The notes under the pieces: model-generated
Told to the model about the DNA's origin: nothing
Databases searched by the model: none
Seen by the model: the letters and a program-made list of their open reading frames with translations, nothing else
In this document: positions 1 through 8,347 of the stretch, one piece after another
Layout: each line of letters opens with the position of its first letter
How positions within the stretch are numbered: position 1 is the stretch's first letter
Source of the DNA: CAYOYK01 sp964408185
GTDB lineage: Bacteria; Bacillota; Clostridia; Christensenellales; Aristaeellaceae
Reading direction: 5' to 3'
Length of the DNA: 64,000 nt
Assembly: GCA_964408185.1 (NCBI GenBank)
Contig: CAYOYK010000001.1
Span: 62,001-126,000, forward strand
Translations under genes and position numbers: made by a program

Positions 1-1
1 G

Positions 2-676
2 CACGCGGTCATTGAGCGCGGCGATCTGGGCGAGATCTACTATGCCAAGGCGTACGCCATCCGCCGCCGCGGCACGCCGACATGGGGCGTGTTTCTCAAC
101 GAGTACGAGCAGGGCGGCGGCCCGCTGATCGATATCGGCACGCACAGCTTGGACCTGACGCTCTTTTTGATGAACAACTACAAGCCCCGCATGGTGGTGG
201 GCACGACGTACAAAAAGGTGGAGCATCCGGAGAGCGGCAACCCGTGGGGCGGCTGGCCGGAGGAATCCCACACGGTGGAGGACGCCGCGTTTGGCTTTGT
301 GGTCATGGAAAACGGTGCGACCGTTACGCTGGACGCCACGTGGGCGCTTAACACCAGCGAGCCCATCCCGGAGGGAAGCTGCATGCTGTGCGGCACCAAG
401 GCGGGCGCTCAGATCAAGGGCCGCGAGTGCACCGTGAACAAGGCGGAGTTTGGACGGCTGGAGGTCATCCATCCGGATATGGCGGCGGGCGGCGTCGCGT
501 TCTTTGACGGCATGCAGGAAACCCCGCCCATCACCGAGCAGCGCCGCTGGCTGGACGCCATTGAGAACGATACCGACCCGCTGGTGCTGCCGGAGCAGGC
601 CTGCGTGGTGAGCGAGATTTTGGAGGCGATTTACACCTCCGCCAAGACTGGCGAGCCCGTGTATTTTAACAAGTAG
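2..676 (+). CDS. Gfo/Idh/MocA family oxidoreductase, 5'-truncated
   Basis: The gene enters from the left edge: frame 2 is open from base 2 to the TAG at 674-676 (224 residues). The part present is the C-terminal alpha/beta domain of Gfo/Idh/MocA dehydrogenases, with the block GGGPLIDIGTHSLD, whose His is a usual substrate-site residue of the family. The N-terminal Rossmann fold with the NAD(P) glycine motif and the EKP-type motif lies outside the window. Members oxidise or reduce sugars, inositols and their derivatives in the cytoplasm. Eleven bases separate it from the TIM-barrel isomerase, a pairing typical of cyclitol or unusual-sugar catabolism. The substrate cannot be read from the sequence. 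Confidence 0.9.
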   Translation, partial: HAVIERGDLGEIYYAKAYAIRRRGTPTWGVFLNEYEQGGGPLIDIGTHSLDLTLFLMNNYKPRMVVGTTYKKVEHPESGNPWGGWPEESHTVEDAAFGFVVMENGATVTLDATWALNTSEPIPEGSCMLCGTKAGAQIKGRECTVNKAEFGRLEVIHPDMAAGGVAFFDGMQETPPITEQRRWLDAIENDTDPLVLPEQACVVSEILEAIYTSAKTGEPVYFNK

Positions 677-687
677 GAGGTAAAGCC

Positions 688-1404
688 ATGAACATTGGTC
701 TGCAAATGTATTCTGTGCGGGATGTTACCGAGCACGGCCTGCTGGACGCGCTGCGAAATGTCGCCGCGCTGGGCTACGAGAACGTCGAGTTTGCCGGGTT
801 CTTTGGCGTGGCCGCCGAGGACGTCAAAAAGGCGCTGGCCGATAACGGCCTGCGCGTCAGCGGCACCCACACCATGCTGGACGAGCTGCGCGACCATTAC
901 GACGAGACCGTCGCCTACCACAAGGCCATCGGCAACCGCCGCATCATCATTCCATGGGCGGAGCTGGACAGCCAAGCAAAGCTGGACGCGTTCGCGCGCG
1001 ATGCGGAGGCCCTGCTGCCGCGGCTTGCCAAGGAGGGCATCTCGCTTGGCTACCACAACCATTCGCACGAGTTCAAGCCCAACGAGGACGGCTCCCTGAT
1101 TTACGAGACGCTGCTGGCCAAGACCCACTTGCAGATGGAGCTGGATACCTTCTGGGCTTACGCGGCCGGACAGGACCCGCTCGCGCTGATGGAGCGTCTG
1201 CGCGACCGCCTGCCCGTGATCCATCTCAAGGATGGGCTGGCGAACGGTGACGGCAAGCCGCTTGGGCAGGGAACCGCGCCCGTCGCGGCCGTGTACCGCA
1301 AGGCGCTTGAAATGGGCGTGGATGTTGTGATCGAAAGCGAAACCCTCACTCCCGACGGGCTGACCGAGGCCAAGGTGTGCATCGACTACCTGAAAGCGCT
1401 GTAA
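688..1404 (+). CDS. Sugar phosphate isomerase/epimerase (xylose isomerase-like TIM barrel)
   Basis: 238 residues, the normal length for the AP-endonuclease-2/IolE/hydroxypyruvate isomerase-like family. It starts MNIGLQMYSVRD, the first beta strand of this fold. Likely metal ligands sit in YHNHSHEF (about residue 126), ELDTFW (about 151), the HLKDG loop (about 179) and VIESE (about 212). The ATG follows a GGAGG five or so bases after the previous stop, so it is co-transcribed with the upstream oxidoreductase and ends at a strong terminator. Together they probably oxidise and isomerise a sugar or inositol derivative. The exact substrate is unknown. Confidence 0.88.
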   Translation: MNIGLQMYSVRDVTEHGLLDALRNVAALGYENVEFAGFFGVAAEDVKKALADNGLRVSGTHTMLDELRDHYDETVAYHKAIGNRRIIIPWAELDSQAKLDAFARDAEALLPRLAKEGISLGYHNHSHEFKPNEDGSLIYETLLAKTHLQMELDTFWAYAAGQDPLALMERLRDRLPVIHLKDGLANGDGKPLGQGTAPVAAVYRKALEMGVDVVIESETLTPDGLTEAKVCIDYLKAL

Positions 1405-1425
1405 GAATAACCAACTTAACAAATT

Positions 1426-1462
1426 GCGGAGGCAAGCGCATTGCTTGCCTCCGCTTTGTTTT
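1426..1462 (+). terminator. Rho-independent terminator
   Basis: A perfect 12-bp stem (1426-1437 with 1443-1454), 5-nt loop, then TTTGTTTT. It ends the oxidoreductase/isomerase operon. The reverse side carries a moderate T-rich stretch, so it may also serve the converging aminotransferase gene. Confidence 0.9.
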
Positions 1463-1504
1463 GGCTGCTCGCCCGGCGCGTCTCCGCCCAAGCAAGGCCG
1501 CCCG

Positions 1505-2638
1505 TTATCCCCGGCTGTAAAACGACTGGACGGTGCGAATCACCTCGTCGGCCTGCGCCTCGGTAAGTCCGTAGAAGAGCGGCAGACGAACCAAGCGCTC
1601 GCTTTCGCGCGTCGTATAGCGATCCTCGCCGTGGAACTCGCCATACTTCAGCCCGGCCTGCGCGGAATGGAGCGGGATGTAGTGGAACACCGCGCCCACC
1701 CCATGCTCCTTCAGGTAGCGGATCAGCTCGGTACGTTCGCCCAGATCCTTGCATTTGATATAGTACATGTGCGCGTTGTGTTCGCAATCCGGCGGCACGA
1801 CGGGGCGCTCGATGCGCCCGTTTGCTTGCAGGGACTCAAAGGCCTCGTGGTACTGGTTCCAGCGCGCCATGCGCCAAGCGGTAATCGTGTCGCTGTTTTC
1901 CAGCTGCTTGAGCAGATAGGCGGCGTTCAGCTCGCTGGGCAAAATGGACGAGCCAATATCGACCCATGTGTACTTATCCACCTGACCCCGATAAAAGCGG
2001 CTGCGGTCGGTGCCCTTCTCCCGGATGACCTCGGCGCGCTCCACATACCGGCCGTTGTTGAGGATGGCCGCGCCGCCCTCCCCCATGCTGAAATTCTTTG
2101 TCTCGTGGAAGCTGAAGCAGCCCACGTCGCTCAGCGAGCCCGCCTGACGGCCCTTGTAGGTGGAGCTGACGGCCTGCGCCGCGTCCTCCACGACCAGCAG
2201 ACCGTGCTTGCGGGCGATCCGGCTGATCTCGTCCATATCGCAGCAAACGCCCGCGTAGTGCACAGGGACGATCACCCTTGTGCGCGGGGTGATCGCGTCC
2301 TCAATCAGCTTTTCATCCAAGTTGAGCGTATCGGGACGGATATCGCAGAACACCAGCTTGGCGCCGCGCAGCGCAAACGCGTTGGCCGTGGAGGAAAATG
2401 TAAACGACGGCAGAATGACCTCGTCGCCCTCCCGGACATCGCACAGCAGCGCGGCCAGCTCCAGCGCAGAGGTGCCGCTGGTGGTCAGCAGCGCCTTGGG
2501 CGCGCCGGTGAGCTTTTCAATCCATTGGTTGCAGCGCTTGGTGTACGCGCCGTCGCCGCAGATTTTGTGGCTCTTGATGGCATCCACAACGTAGTTTTCA
2601 CAGCCTTCAAAATAGGGCGGAACGTTAAAAGGAATCAT
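1505..2638 (-). CDS. wecE: dTDP-4-amino-4,6-dideoxygalactose transaminase-like (WecE/RffA family)
   Basis: 377 residues against 376 for E. coli WecE, and collinear with it: MIPFNVPP start, ICGDGAYTKRC, GDEVILPSFTF, PVHYAG, VVEDAAQ and the GEFHGEDRYTT block near the C-terminus. The PLP lysine is K181 in SFHETKNFS. The family transfers an amino group from glutamate to dTDP-4-keto-6-deoxyglucose to make dTDP-Fuc4N or a related 4-amino sugar for surface glycans. The frame is open further upstream, but ATG 2638 has GGAGG eight bases before it and gives the family length. No other dTDP-sugar gene is nearby, so the glycan it serves is unknown. It lies 77 bp after a DNA glycosylase gene on the same strand. 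Confidence 0.93.
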   Translation of the reverse strand: MIPFNVPPYFEGCENYVVDAIKSHKICGDGAYTKRCNQWIEKLTGAPKALLTTSGTSALELAALLCDVREGDEVILPSFTFSSTANAFALRGAKLVFCDIRPDTLNLDEKLIEDAITPRTRVIVPVHYAGVCCDMDEISRIARKHGLLVVEDAAQAVSSTYKGRQAGSLSDVGCFSFHETKNFSMGEGGAAILNNGRYVERAEVIREKGTDRSRFYRGQVDKYTWVDIGSSILPSELNAAYLLKQLENSDTITAWRMARWNQYHEAFESLQANGRIERPVVPPDCEHNAHMYYIKCKDLGERTELIRYLKEHGVGAVFHYIPLHSAQAGLKYGEFHGEDRYTTRESERLVRLPLFYGLTEAQADEVIRTVQSFYSRG

Positions 2639-2715
2639 CAGGCTCGCCTCCATATCGGCAATATCAATGCCGTCGTTTATTCTATCACGAAACCGCTTGT
2701 TTGAAAAGCCGCGCG

Positions 2716-3198
2716 CTACGCCGTGAGCACGCGCCACGCCGCCGTGAGGGCATCCCGCGTGCAGGCCGCGTTTGCGGGGCTGGTGGAGGGCAGATAGCGC
2801 GCCTCCAGCCCGGTGACGGGTTGTAACAATTGCGCGTAGAGCTTCCACGCCAGCCTTCCGTTTGTATAGACCCGCCGGATATCGCACGCGTCCAGCACGC
2901 GGCGGATGTCCACCGGCTGAGCGTTGCGCACGGTGGCGTCGCCGGAGCCGACAATATCGCACGCGCCGATCACATCCCACAGCGCCACGCCGTGGTCGAG
3001 CAGCAGCGCGCGCTTATCGGGTATCGACGTTGGAACGGGCGCTTGCCAAACGTCCGCCAGCACGCGCCAAAAGCGGTTTTGCGGATGCCCGTAGTAAAAG
3101 CCCTCGGTGCGCGAACGCACGGACGGATAGCTGCCCAGCACAAGCGTATGACAGGCCGCGTCCATCACGGGCGCAAAGGGATGCTCCTCAAAGCGCAT
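2716..3198 (-). CDS. DNA-deoxyinosine (hypoxanthine-DNA) glycosylase, uracil-DNA glycosylase superfamily
   Basis: 160 residues. The N-terminal block LVLGSYPSVRS followed by GFYYGHPQNRFWRVL is the signature of the small hypoxanthine-DNA glycosylases of the UDG superfamily, and LPSTSPAN near residue 138 is the C-terminal active-site motif. The enzyme removes hypoxanthine (deaminated adenine) from DNA as the first step of base excision repair. ATG 3198 is preceded by GGAGGGG; the longer upstream extension would overlap the neighbour by more than 100 bp. It starts eight bases after the DUF6320-like gene and is probably co-transcribed, with no obvious functional link. Confidence 0.85.
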   Translation of the reverse strand: MRFEEHPFAPVMDAACHTLVLGSYPSVRSRTEGFYYGHPQNRFWRVLADVWQAPVPTSIPDKRALLLDHGVALWDVIGACDIVGSGDATVRNAQPVDIRRVLDACDIRRVYTNGRLAWKLYAQLLQPVTGLEARYLPSTSPANAACTRDALTAAWRVLTA

Positions 3199-3206
3199 GG
3201 CCCCTC

Positions 3207-3887
3207 CTACAAGTGGAACGCCTTGATGAACTCCGAGGAGATCACGTGGCGGGCGAAAATGACCAGCAGCAGCAGCGTCAGGTACGCAACCGAGGCCGCG
3301 ACGATGCTGGGCCAGATGGGCGACGCAACCCCCAGCAGCACCAGCAGCAGCGGAATAAAGCCAATTACGCACAGCGCGATTTGGTAGAGCATGTAGCCGC
3401 GCAGATCCTGCTTATGGCAGAGCATCTGAACGCTGATGTACAGGCTGAAGGCGATCAGGATAAACGGCATGACGTAGCTGATCGCCCACGATACCCGGTG
3501 CGCGGTGCGCTCCCCGTTGGCAAACAGATTGTACAGGATCACCAGCCCCGTCAGCGCGACGGCGTGCGTCGTCAGCTTTACGCCCCGGTGCAGGCGCTTG
3601 TTAAATGTCATCACGCCCAGCGCCCACACGTAGATCATCGTGCCGGCAAAGGGAATGAACCAAAAGCCTCCGCCGGGGCTGAGCAGGTTGATCAGCGCCG
3701 CGATGCCGATGGATACAAACACGCCCAGCGCAAACCAGCGGTACAGCCATGATTGCTTGGGCGGCTCCGGCGGAGGCGGCGGATAGGCGGCCGGCAAAAA
3801 CTCCGCGCCGGACACAGGCTCGCCGCACAGCGGGCAGCGCGTCGCGTGCATGCCGATGGAAACGTTGCAGCGCTCACACCTTGCCAT
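3207..3887 (-). CDS. Zinc-ribbon membrane protein (DUF6320-like)
   Basis: 226 residues. An N-terminal zinc ribbon (CERCNVSIGMHATRCPLC, residues 4-21) is followed by a proline-rich linker and about six hydrophobic helices. This matches small Firmicutes membrane proteins encoded beside condensation-domain-like acyltransferases; the DUF6320 name is from memory. Its start overlaps the end of the acyltransferase gene by 14 bp, which indicates translational coupling, so the two products probably work together at the membrane. No catalytic residues are evident. Confidence 0.75.
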   Translation of the reverse strand: MARCERCNVSIGMHATRCPLCGEPVSGAEFLPAAYPPPPPEPPKQSWLYRWFALGVFVSIGIAALINLLSPGGGFWFIPFAGTMIYVWALGVMTFNKRLHRGVKLTTHAVALTGLVILYNLFANGERTAHRVSWAISYVMPFILIAFSLYISVQMLCHKQDLRGYMLYQIALCVIGFIPLLLVLLGVASPIWPSIVAASVAYLTLLLLVIFARHVISSEFIKAFHL

Positions 3888-5196
3888 GCTCGTTCGCCTC
3901 CCTCAGCCTGTCCTCCAAGCGGTTGCCGGTGATCTCCACGTCAATGCCATTCTCCGTAAGCAGCATGGCAAACTGCCGTTCCAGCTCCGTTTCGTATATG
4001 GCGCGGGTCAGTGTGACCGTCATGTGATCCTGATAGGTCACAATGCCGACGTTGTGCGTATCCCGCTCGCCGACAGGAACCTCGAAGTCAAACGACTTGA
4101 TGTACGGCTGCATCGATTCCGGCAGGCGCACCACGCCCACGTTGGACAGCGAGCTGGTGCCCCGGTCGCCAAACAAGAGCTGGCTGCCAACGCGGATGGC
4201 CGTGTTCTTGATAAACAGCGGGCAGATGCGCAGAAACCAGTTTTTCTCGATGCTTACGTTGGCGCTGACGATCTCCCGCAGGTTCTCCTCGGTCAGCTCC
4301 TGCTCAAAGCAGCTCTTCACCTGCGCGAGGATCTCCTCAAACGGGCGGTCGCGCCACGAGCAGGGCACCGAGGCGTACACGACCATGGTGAAGTTGCGCA
4401 GCGTCTTGGACGCAAAGAACCTGCGCAGATTGACGGGAATGCTGACCTGCACGGTTCGGCGGCTTTGGGCGCTGTCCGCCTCGACCCGAAGGATGGCGAC
4501 GATGTACAGCGCGACCAGCAGCTGCGTAACGGTGGCTTGGTATTGCTTGGCCAGCGCGGTGATTGCGGACGCGGATACATGCGCGTGGATCACCGCCACC
4601 CCGTCGCCCGTATCAAAGCGCGTGCCCTGCAGACGATAGGCCGGCTCCGGCTTGGAGCGCTTCTGCTTGTGCTTGCCATAGCACAGCAGGCTGCTGTCCA
4701 CGGTTTCATCCGGGGTGCAGGTCTGGTCCCGCGTCATCACAAGGCCGTCGGCGGTGACGGGGCGGTTGATCAGCTCCATGTAACGGAACAGGATCGCCTT
4801 GAGCAGCTCCATCGAGCCCGTGCCGTCGCTGAGGCCGTGAAATGTCTCCAAGCTGATGCGGCTGCCAAAATACATCACCTTGAAGTGATACCTGCGGTTG
4901 CGCACCACGTCGATGTACGCGTTCACATGGCCGGAATCCTCGGAGATAAGGGGAATCTCGTTGTTCTCCTCAAAGTAGTTCCAAAACACGCCGCGGCGGA
5001 GCCGGACGTAAAACGAGGGAAAGCGCGGCCTCACATCCATGACCGCCTGCTGAAGCGCCGTGGGCTCCACGGGCTCGGTCAGCTCGGCGGAAAGGCGAAA
5101 GACACAGCTGTCCTTTACGCTGACAATGGCGGGAAACAGCTTGGCCGAATTGTCCAGCGGAAACCATATCACGGTTGGGTGAAGCGTTTGTTGCAA
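3874..5196 (-). CDS. Condensation-domain-like acyltransferase (alcohol acetyltransferase/PapA5-like fold)
   Basis: 440 residues, no signal peptide. The motif HGLSDG at about residue 120 fits the HHxxxDG catalytic motif of the CoA-dependent acyltransferase superfamily (NRPS condensation domains, PapA5, alcohol acetyltransferases) with the second His and Asp present. A basic region with SIPVNLRRFF near residue 260 resembles the structural DFG-adjacent segment of the superfamily. Such enzymes esterify hydroxy or amino groups from an acyl donor. Coupling to the zinc-ribbon membrane gene suggests a lipid or envelope product, which is inference. The substrate is unknown. Confidence 0.75.
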   Translation of the reverse strand: MQQTLHPTVIWFPLDNSAKLFPAIVSVKDSCVFRLSAELTEPVEPTALQQAVMDVRPRFPSFYVRLRRGVFWNYFEENNEIPLISEDSGHVNAYIDVVRNRRYHFKVMYFGSRISLETFHGLSDGTGSMELLKAILFRYMELINRPVTADGLVMTRDQTCTPDETVDSSLLCYGKHKQKRSKPEPAYRLQGTRFDTGDGVAVIHAHVSASAITALAKQYQATVTQLLVALYIVAILRVEADSAQSRRTVQVSIPVNLRRFFASKTLRNFTMVVYASVPCSWRDRPFEEILAQVKSCFEQELTEENLREIVSANVSIEKNWFLRICPLFIKNTAIRVGSQLLFGDRGTSSLSNVGVVRLPESMQPYIKSFDFEVPVGERDTHNVGIVTYQDHMTVTLTRAIYETELERQFAMLLTENGIDVEITGNRLEDRLREANEHGKV

Positions 5197-5240
5197 GGCG
5201 TGTTCCTTTCCCGGCCGATGGCTCCGACCGACACGATGGT

Positions 5241-5246
5241 ATTATA
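5241..5246 (-). promoter_or_regulatory. Extended -10 promoter for the acyltransferase operon
   Basis: On the minus strand TGGTATAAT lies 45 bp before the acyltransferase start. It sits in a 15-nt palindrome (ATGGTAT-T-ATACCAT, 5236-5250). No good -35 is seen. Confidence 0.5.
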
Positions 5247-5420
5247 CCATGAACGCGCGCGTGCCGCCACTCCCTCTTGCGCTCGGCGAGATTTGGCATT
5301 GTTCGGAGGTCAAGGATCAGCAAGCAGAAGGAAGAATTTGTATTTCACCTTTCCGGGAGTGCAAGCCCTAGGGTGCGCAAGATTTCAGGCGGAAGGGCTT
5401 GGCGCGCCGCGCCCGGCCCA

Positions 5421-5455
5421 AACCAAACAGCCGCCCGGCGGCGTGCCGGACGGCT
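5421..5455 (-). terminator. Terminator of the aspartokinase gene
   Basis: An 11-bp GC-rich stem with one G-U pair (5429-5439 with 5445-5455) lies just after the aspartokinase stop on the minus strand and is followed by GTTTGGTTT. Confidence 0.7.
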
Positions 5456-5470
5456 TGCGGGTATCGGCGT

Positions 5471-6790
5471 TCAGCCGACAAACTCGTGATAAATCGCCGA
5501 AATGGCCGACTCGAAATCCTTGCCGTCCACGCCCACCAGAATGCTCAGCTCGCTGGAGCCCTGATCGATCATGCGCACGTTGACCTTGGCCTCGCTAAGC
5601 GCGCTGAACAGACGCGCCGCCGTGCCGCAGTTGTGGATCATTCCGCGGCCCACGGTGGCGATGAGCGCCATATCGTCGTGAATGGTGATGGTATCCGGCT
5701 CCGTTGACTCGATGATGCGGGCGGTCACCTCGTCGCGCACAGGGTAGAGCTCATGGCTGGATACGACCACGCACATGGTATCAATGCCCGTGGGCAGGTG
5801 CTCAAAGCTCAGCCCGGCCTCCTCCACGGCTTGCAGCACGCGGCGGCCAAAGCCGCGCTCGCTGTTCATCATCGCTTTTTCCACGGAGATGACCGAGAAG
5901 CCCTTCTTCCCAGCGATGCCCGTGATGATATAGGGGTTCTCGCCCTCGGTTGCGACGTGGTTAATCACCGTGCCCCGATGGTCGGGATGGTTTGTATTGC
6001 GAATGTTGGTGGGAATACCCGCGCGGTGCACGGGGAACACGCTGTCCTCGTGGAGCACGCTGGCTCCCATGTAGCTCAGCTCGCGCAGCTCGCGGTAGGT
6101 GATGTTGTGGATGGGCTTCGCGTCCTTGACGATGCGCGGGTCCGCCATGAGAAAGCCCGATACGTCCGTCCAGTTTTCGTAAAGCTCGGCGTAGGCGGCG
6201 CGGGCCACAATGGCCCCGGTGATATCGCTGCCGCCGCGCGAGAAGGTGCGGATGGAACCGTCCGGCATGCTGCCGTAAAAGCCCGGCACGACGGCCGTCT
6301 GCATTCCTTCGAGCTTTTTGGCGAGGACGGAGTTGGTTTTCTCGCTGTCAAACGATCCGTCCGGCGCAAAAAAGATCGCGTCCTTGGGATCCAGAAACGC
6401 AAAGTGCAGGTAATCGGCCAGCAGCAAGCCGTTCAGGTATTCCCCCCGGCTGGCGCAGTAGTCCTCCGTGGCCGCGCCGGAGGCAATCGCCTCGCGGATG
6501 ACCGCCAGCTCCGCCCGAATATCCAGCCGGAGATGCAGCTCCTCGGCGATGCCAAGGTAGCGCTCCTCCACGCGCGAGAATTCCGGCTGCCACGCTCCGT
6601 CCTCCTTGCGCAGGTGATAGGCGCGGTACAGCAGATCGGTCACTTTCTCGTCGCCGTCAAAACGGCGGCCGGGCGCGCTCGGCACCACATACACACGGCG
6701 CGGGTCCATACGCAGAATATCCCGCACCTTTTGAAATTGCGCCGCGTCCGAAAGGGAGCTGCCGCCAAACTTCGCCACGACTTTTCCCAT
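5471..6790 (-). CDS. Aspartate kinase (aspartokinase III/YclM-like)
   Basis: 439 residues. It phosphorylates L-aspartate, the first step to lysine, threonine, methionine and diaminopimelate. KFGGSSL (residues 6-12) and SAPGRRFDGDEKVTDLL match the monofunctional AK III type, and FSRGGSDITGAI is the catalytic RGGSD block near residue 205. Two ACT domains follow in the last 150 residues (GFSVISVEKAMMN and the IATVGRGM region), implying allosteric feedback by an end product. ATG 6790 has GGGAGGGA nine bases upstream; the frame runs 20 codons further with no second ribosome site. The gene stands alone between two terminators. Confidence 0.95.
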   Translation of the reverse strand: MGKVVAKFGGSSLSDAAQFQKVRDILRMDPRRVYVVPSAPGRRFDGDEKVTDLLYRAYHLRKEDGAWQPEFSRVEERYLGIAEELHLRLDIRAELAVIREAIASGAATEDYCASRGEYLNGLLLADYLHFAFLDPKDAIFFAPDGSFDSEKTNSVLAKKLEGMQTAVVPGFYGSMPDGSIRTFSRGGSDITGAIVARAAYAELYENWTDVSGFLMADPRIVKDAKPIHNITYRELRELSYMGASVLHEDSVFPVHRAGIPTNIRNTNHPDHRGTVINHVATEGENPYIITGIAGKKGFSVISVEKAMMNSERGFGRRVLQAVEEAGLSFEHLPTGIDTMCVVVSSHELYPVRDEVTARIIESTEPDTITIHDDMALIATVGRGMIHNCGTAARLFSALSEAKVNVRMIDQGSSELSILVGVDGKDFESAISAIYHEFVG

Positions 6791-6861
6791 GCGAATCCCT
6801 CCCTTGTCGTATCGAGGTTCTATTCTAAAGAAGCCGCCAAGGCTTGTCAATCCCAGTACAG

Positions 6862-6899
6862 AAAAAAGCCATCTCCGACCGCGTTGGGAACGGAGACGG
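6862..6899 (-). terminator. Terminator of the GNAT gene
   Basis: A nine-bp stem (6869-6877 with 6891-6899, one G-U pair) is followed on the minus strand by CTTTTTT, directly downstream of the acetyltransferase gene. Confidence 0.85.
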
Positions 6900-6928
6900 T
6901 CTATTCTATGCGCAAGGAGGCCTCCGCG

Positions 6929-7483
6929 TCAGCCCTCCGGATGATCTCTGCGCCAATCTTCGGCCAGCACGCTCATGACGCCCATGTCGTCAAAATGGCC
7001 CTCGGAGAAGTACGCGTGCCGCTTGACGCCCTCCAGCACGAACCCGGCCTTTTGGTAGCACCGCAGCGCGCGCGCGTTGTCCATATCCAGCTCCAGCTCC
7101 ACGCGCTCCAAGTTGAGCGTCTGAAAGGCATAGCGCAGCATCAGGCCGATCGCCTCCGCGCCCACGCCGTGGCTGCGCTCCTCCTCCGAGGCGACCACGA
7201 TGCCGATGGTGCCGCAGCGCAGCTTCCAGTTGATGCCCAGGAGGTCGATCTGCCCAAGGTAGGCCAAGTCGTCCTTGCGGGCGATGACGAAATTGGCCGC
7301 GTTGCCGCTGCCCTGCACCATGCCGCGCACAAAGTCCTCGGTGTTCTCGTAGGACTGGGGCAGCCAGAATATGGAGGAAAGATACCGCGTGCTCTTGACG
7401 TCGTTGACCCATTTGCGGATATCGGCGATATCCTCCGTGCGGTATTCCCGGAGCATGATGTGCTCGCCGTAGAGATGTGGCAT
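6929..7483 (-). CDS. GNAT family N-acetyltransferase (RimJ/SpeG-like)
   Basis: 184 residues forming one GNAT domain. It opens with YGEHIMLREYRTEDI, typical of the RimJ/RimL/SpeG group, and holds the acetyl-CoA pyrophosphate-loop region (IGIVVASEEERSHGVGAEAIGLML, about residues 93-116) and the late NARALRCYQKAGFVLEG segment. These enzymes move an acetyl group from acetyl-CoA to ribosomal N-termini, polyamines or small amines; the acceptor is not readable here. ATG 7483 has an AGGAGA site. It has its own terminator, so it is probably monocistronic. Confidence 0.88.
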   Translation of the reverse strand: MPHLYGEHIMLREYRTEDIADIRKWVNDVKSTRYLSSIFWLPQSYENTEDFVRGMVQGSGNAANFVIARKDDLAYLGQIDLLGINWKLRCGTIGIVVASEEERSHGVGAEAIGLMLRYAFQTLNLERVELELDMDNARALRCYQKAGFVLEGVKRHAYFSEGHFDDMGVMSVLAEDWRRDHPEG

Positions 7484-7510
7484 AGGTTTCTCCTTTTATA
7501 TGGATATGGC

Positions 7511-7536
7511 AAACGCCGACGTTCCCATCGGCGTTT
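7511..7536 (-). terminator. Hairpin after the DUF1292 gene
   Basis: Perfect nine-bp stem AAACGCCGA/TCGGCGTTT with an 8-nt loop, 20 bp beyond the DUF1292 stop. The T-tract is short (TTT), so termination may be partial. Confidence 0.55.
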
Positions 7537-7555
7537 TGCTGGCAAACCGGGGCCG

Positions 7556-7903
7556 TTACTTGTCCTCAGGCTCGTCGGTGTCATCGTCCTCGTCGGAGTC
7601 GTCGTCCTCGTCGTCGGAGTTGTCGTCCCAAGCGTCCTCGTCCTCCATGATTTTGACGCACTTTTCAAACACGGCCTTGAATTCGTCCTCATCCTCAATG
7701 GTGGCATAGCAGTCGTCGCCCTTTTCATCCTGAATGATCTTGAGGATGATCGACTCGCCCTGCTTGCAGTCGTCGGTATCCTGCGTGGCCTCCAGCACGA
7801 TGTAGTAGCTGCCCTCGTGCTCAACGGTCATCAGATGCTCAAAGCTGACGTCGTTGCCCTGTTCGTCCTGCAGCTGGACGAGGTTGCTCTCCTGATTGTC
7901 CAT
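7556..7903 (-). CDS. DUF1292 protein (YrzB-like)
   Basis: 115 residues. Residues 1-85 are the DUF1292 fold (LVQLQDEQGNDVSFEHL, YYIVLEA, IILKIIQDE). The last 27 residues are almost only Asp and Glu. The function of YrzB-type proteins is unknown. ATG 7903 lies after AGGAGG, 15 bp past the ruvX stop. The order ireB-ruvX-DUF1292 is conserved in Firmicutes, so the three are almost certainly one operon. Confidence 0.88.
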   Translation of the reverse strand: MDNQESNLVQLQDEQGNDVSFEHLMTVEHEGSYYIVLEATQDTDDCKQGESIILKIIQDEKGDDCYATIEDEDEFKAVFEKCVKIMEDEDAWDDNSDDEDDDSDEDDDTDEPEDK

Positions 7904-7918
7904 GATGCTTCCTCCTGT

Positions 7919-8347
7919 TCAGTCCGCCGCGCGGCTCTCCAGCCATTGCTGAAGGATCACGGCGGCTGCGATTTTATCAACGGTTTGGCGGCGGTCGGCG
8001 CGGCGCATGTCCCCCTCCAGCAGCACGCGTTCGGCGCTTTGCGTGGTCATGCGTTCGTCCTGATAGGTCACGGGCAGGCCCGCGCGCGTGAGCACATCCC
8101 CAAAGGCCCGCACCTTTTGGGCCTGAAAGCCCTCGCTGCCGTCCATGTTCAGCGGAAGGCCCAGCACAAGCTGCGTCGCCTGCCGTTCGTCGGCCAGCCT
8201 TGCAAAATAGGCGCTGTCCGGGCCATAGCCGACGCGGCGGTACACGTCCAGCGGCTGCGCGATGGTGCGGCTTGGATCGCTCACCGCCACGCCGATGCGC
8301 GCGTCGCCGACGTCCAGCGCCAGCACGCGCCCCAGCGGCTCGCTCAT
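7919..8347 (-). CDS. ruvX: Pre-16S rRNA nuclease / Holliday junction resolvase-like YqgF
   Basis: 142 residues, the usual length. The RNase H-like fold is marked by LALDVGDARIGVAVSD (first catalytic Asp, residue 11), LVLGLPLNMDGSEG (residues 60-73), YQDERMTTQSAE with the catalytic Glu, and DKIAAAVILQQWL with the last Asp. The family member in E. coli processes the 5' end of 16S rRNA. The start overlaps the ireB stop by four bases (ATGA). Confidence 0.95.
   Translation of the reverse strand: MSEPLGRVLALDVGDARIGVAVSDPSRTIAQPLDVYRRVGYGPDSAYFARLADERQATQLVLGLPLNMDGSEGFQAQKVRAFGDVLTRAGLPVTYQDERMTTQSAERVLLEGDMRRADRRQTVDKIAAAVILQQWLESRAAD

Noticed and set aside
2639..2980. N-terminal extension of the WecE-like protein
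   Set aside because: Overlaps the DNA glycosylase gene; ATG 2638 has a good ribosome site and gives the family length.
3850..5583. 577-residue plus-strand open frame
   Set aside because: Antisense to the acyltransferase; no ribosome site or family resemblance.
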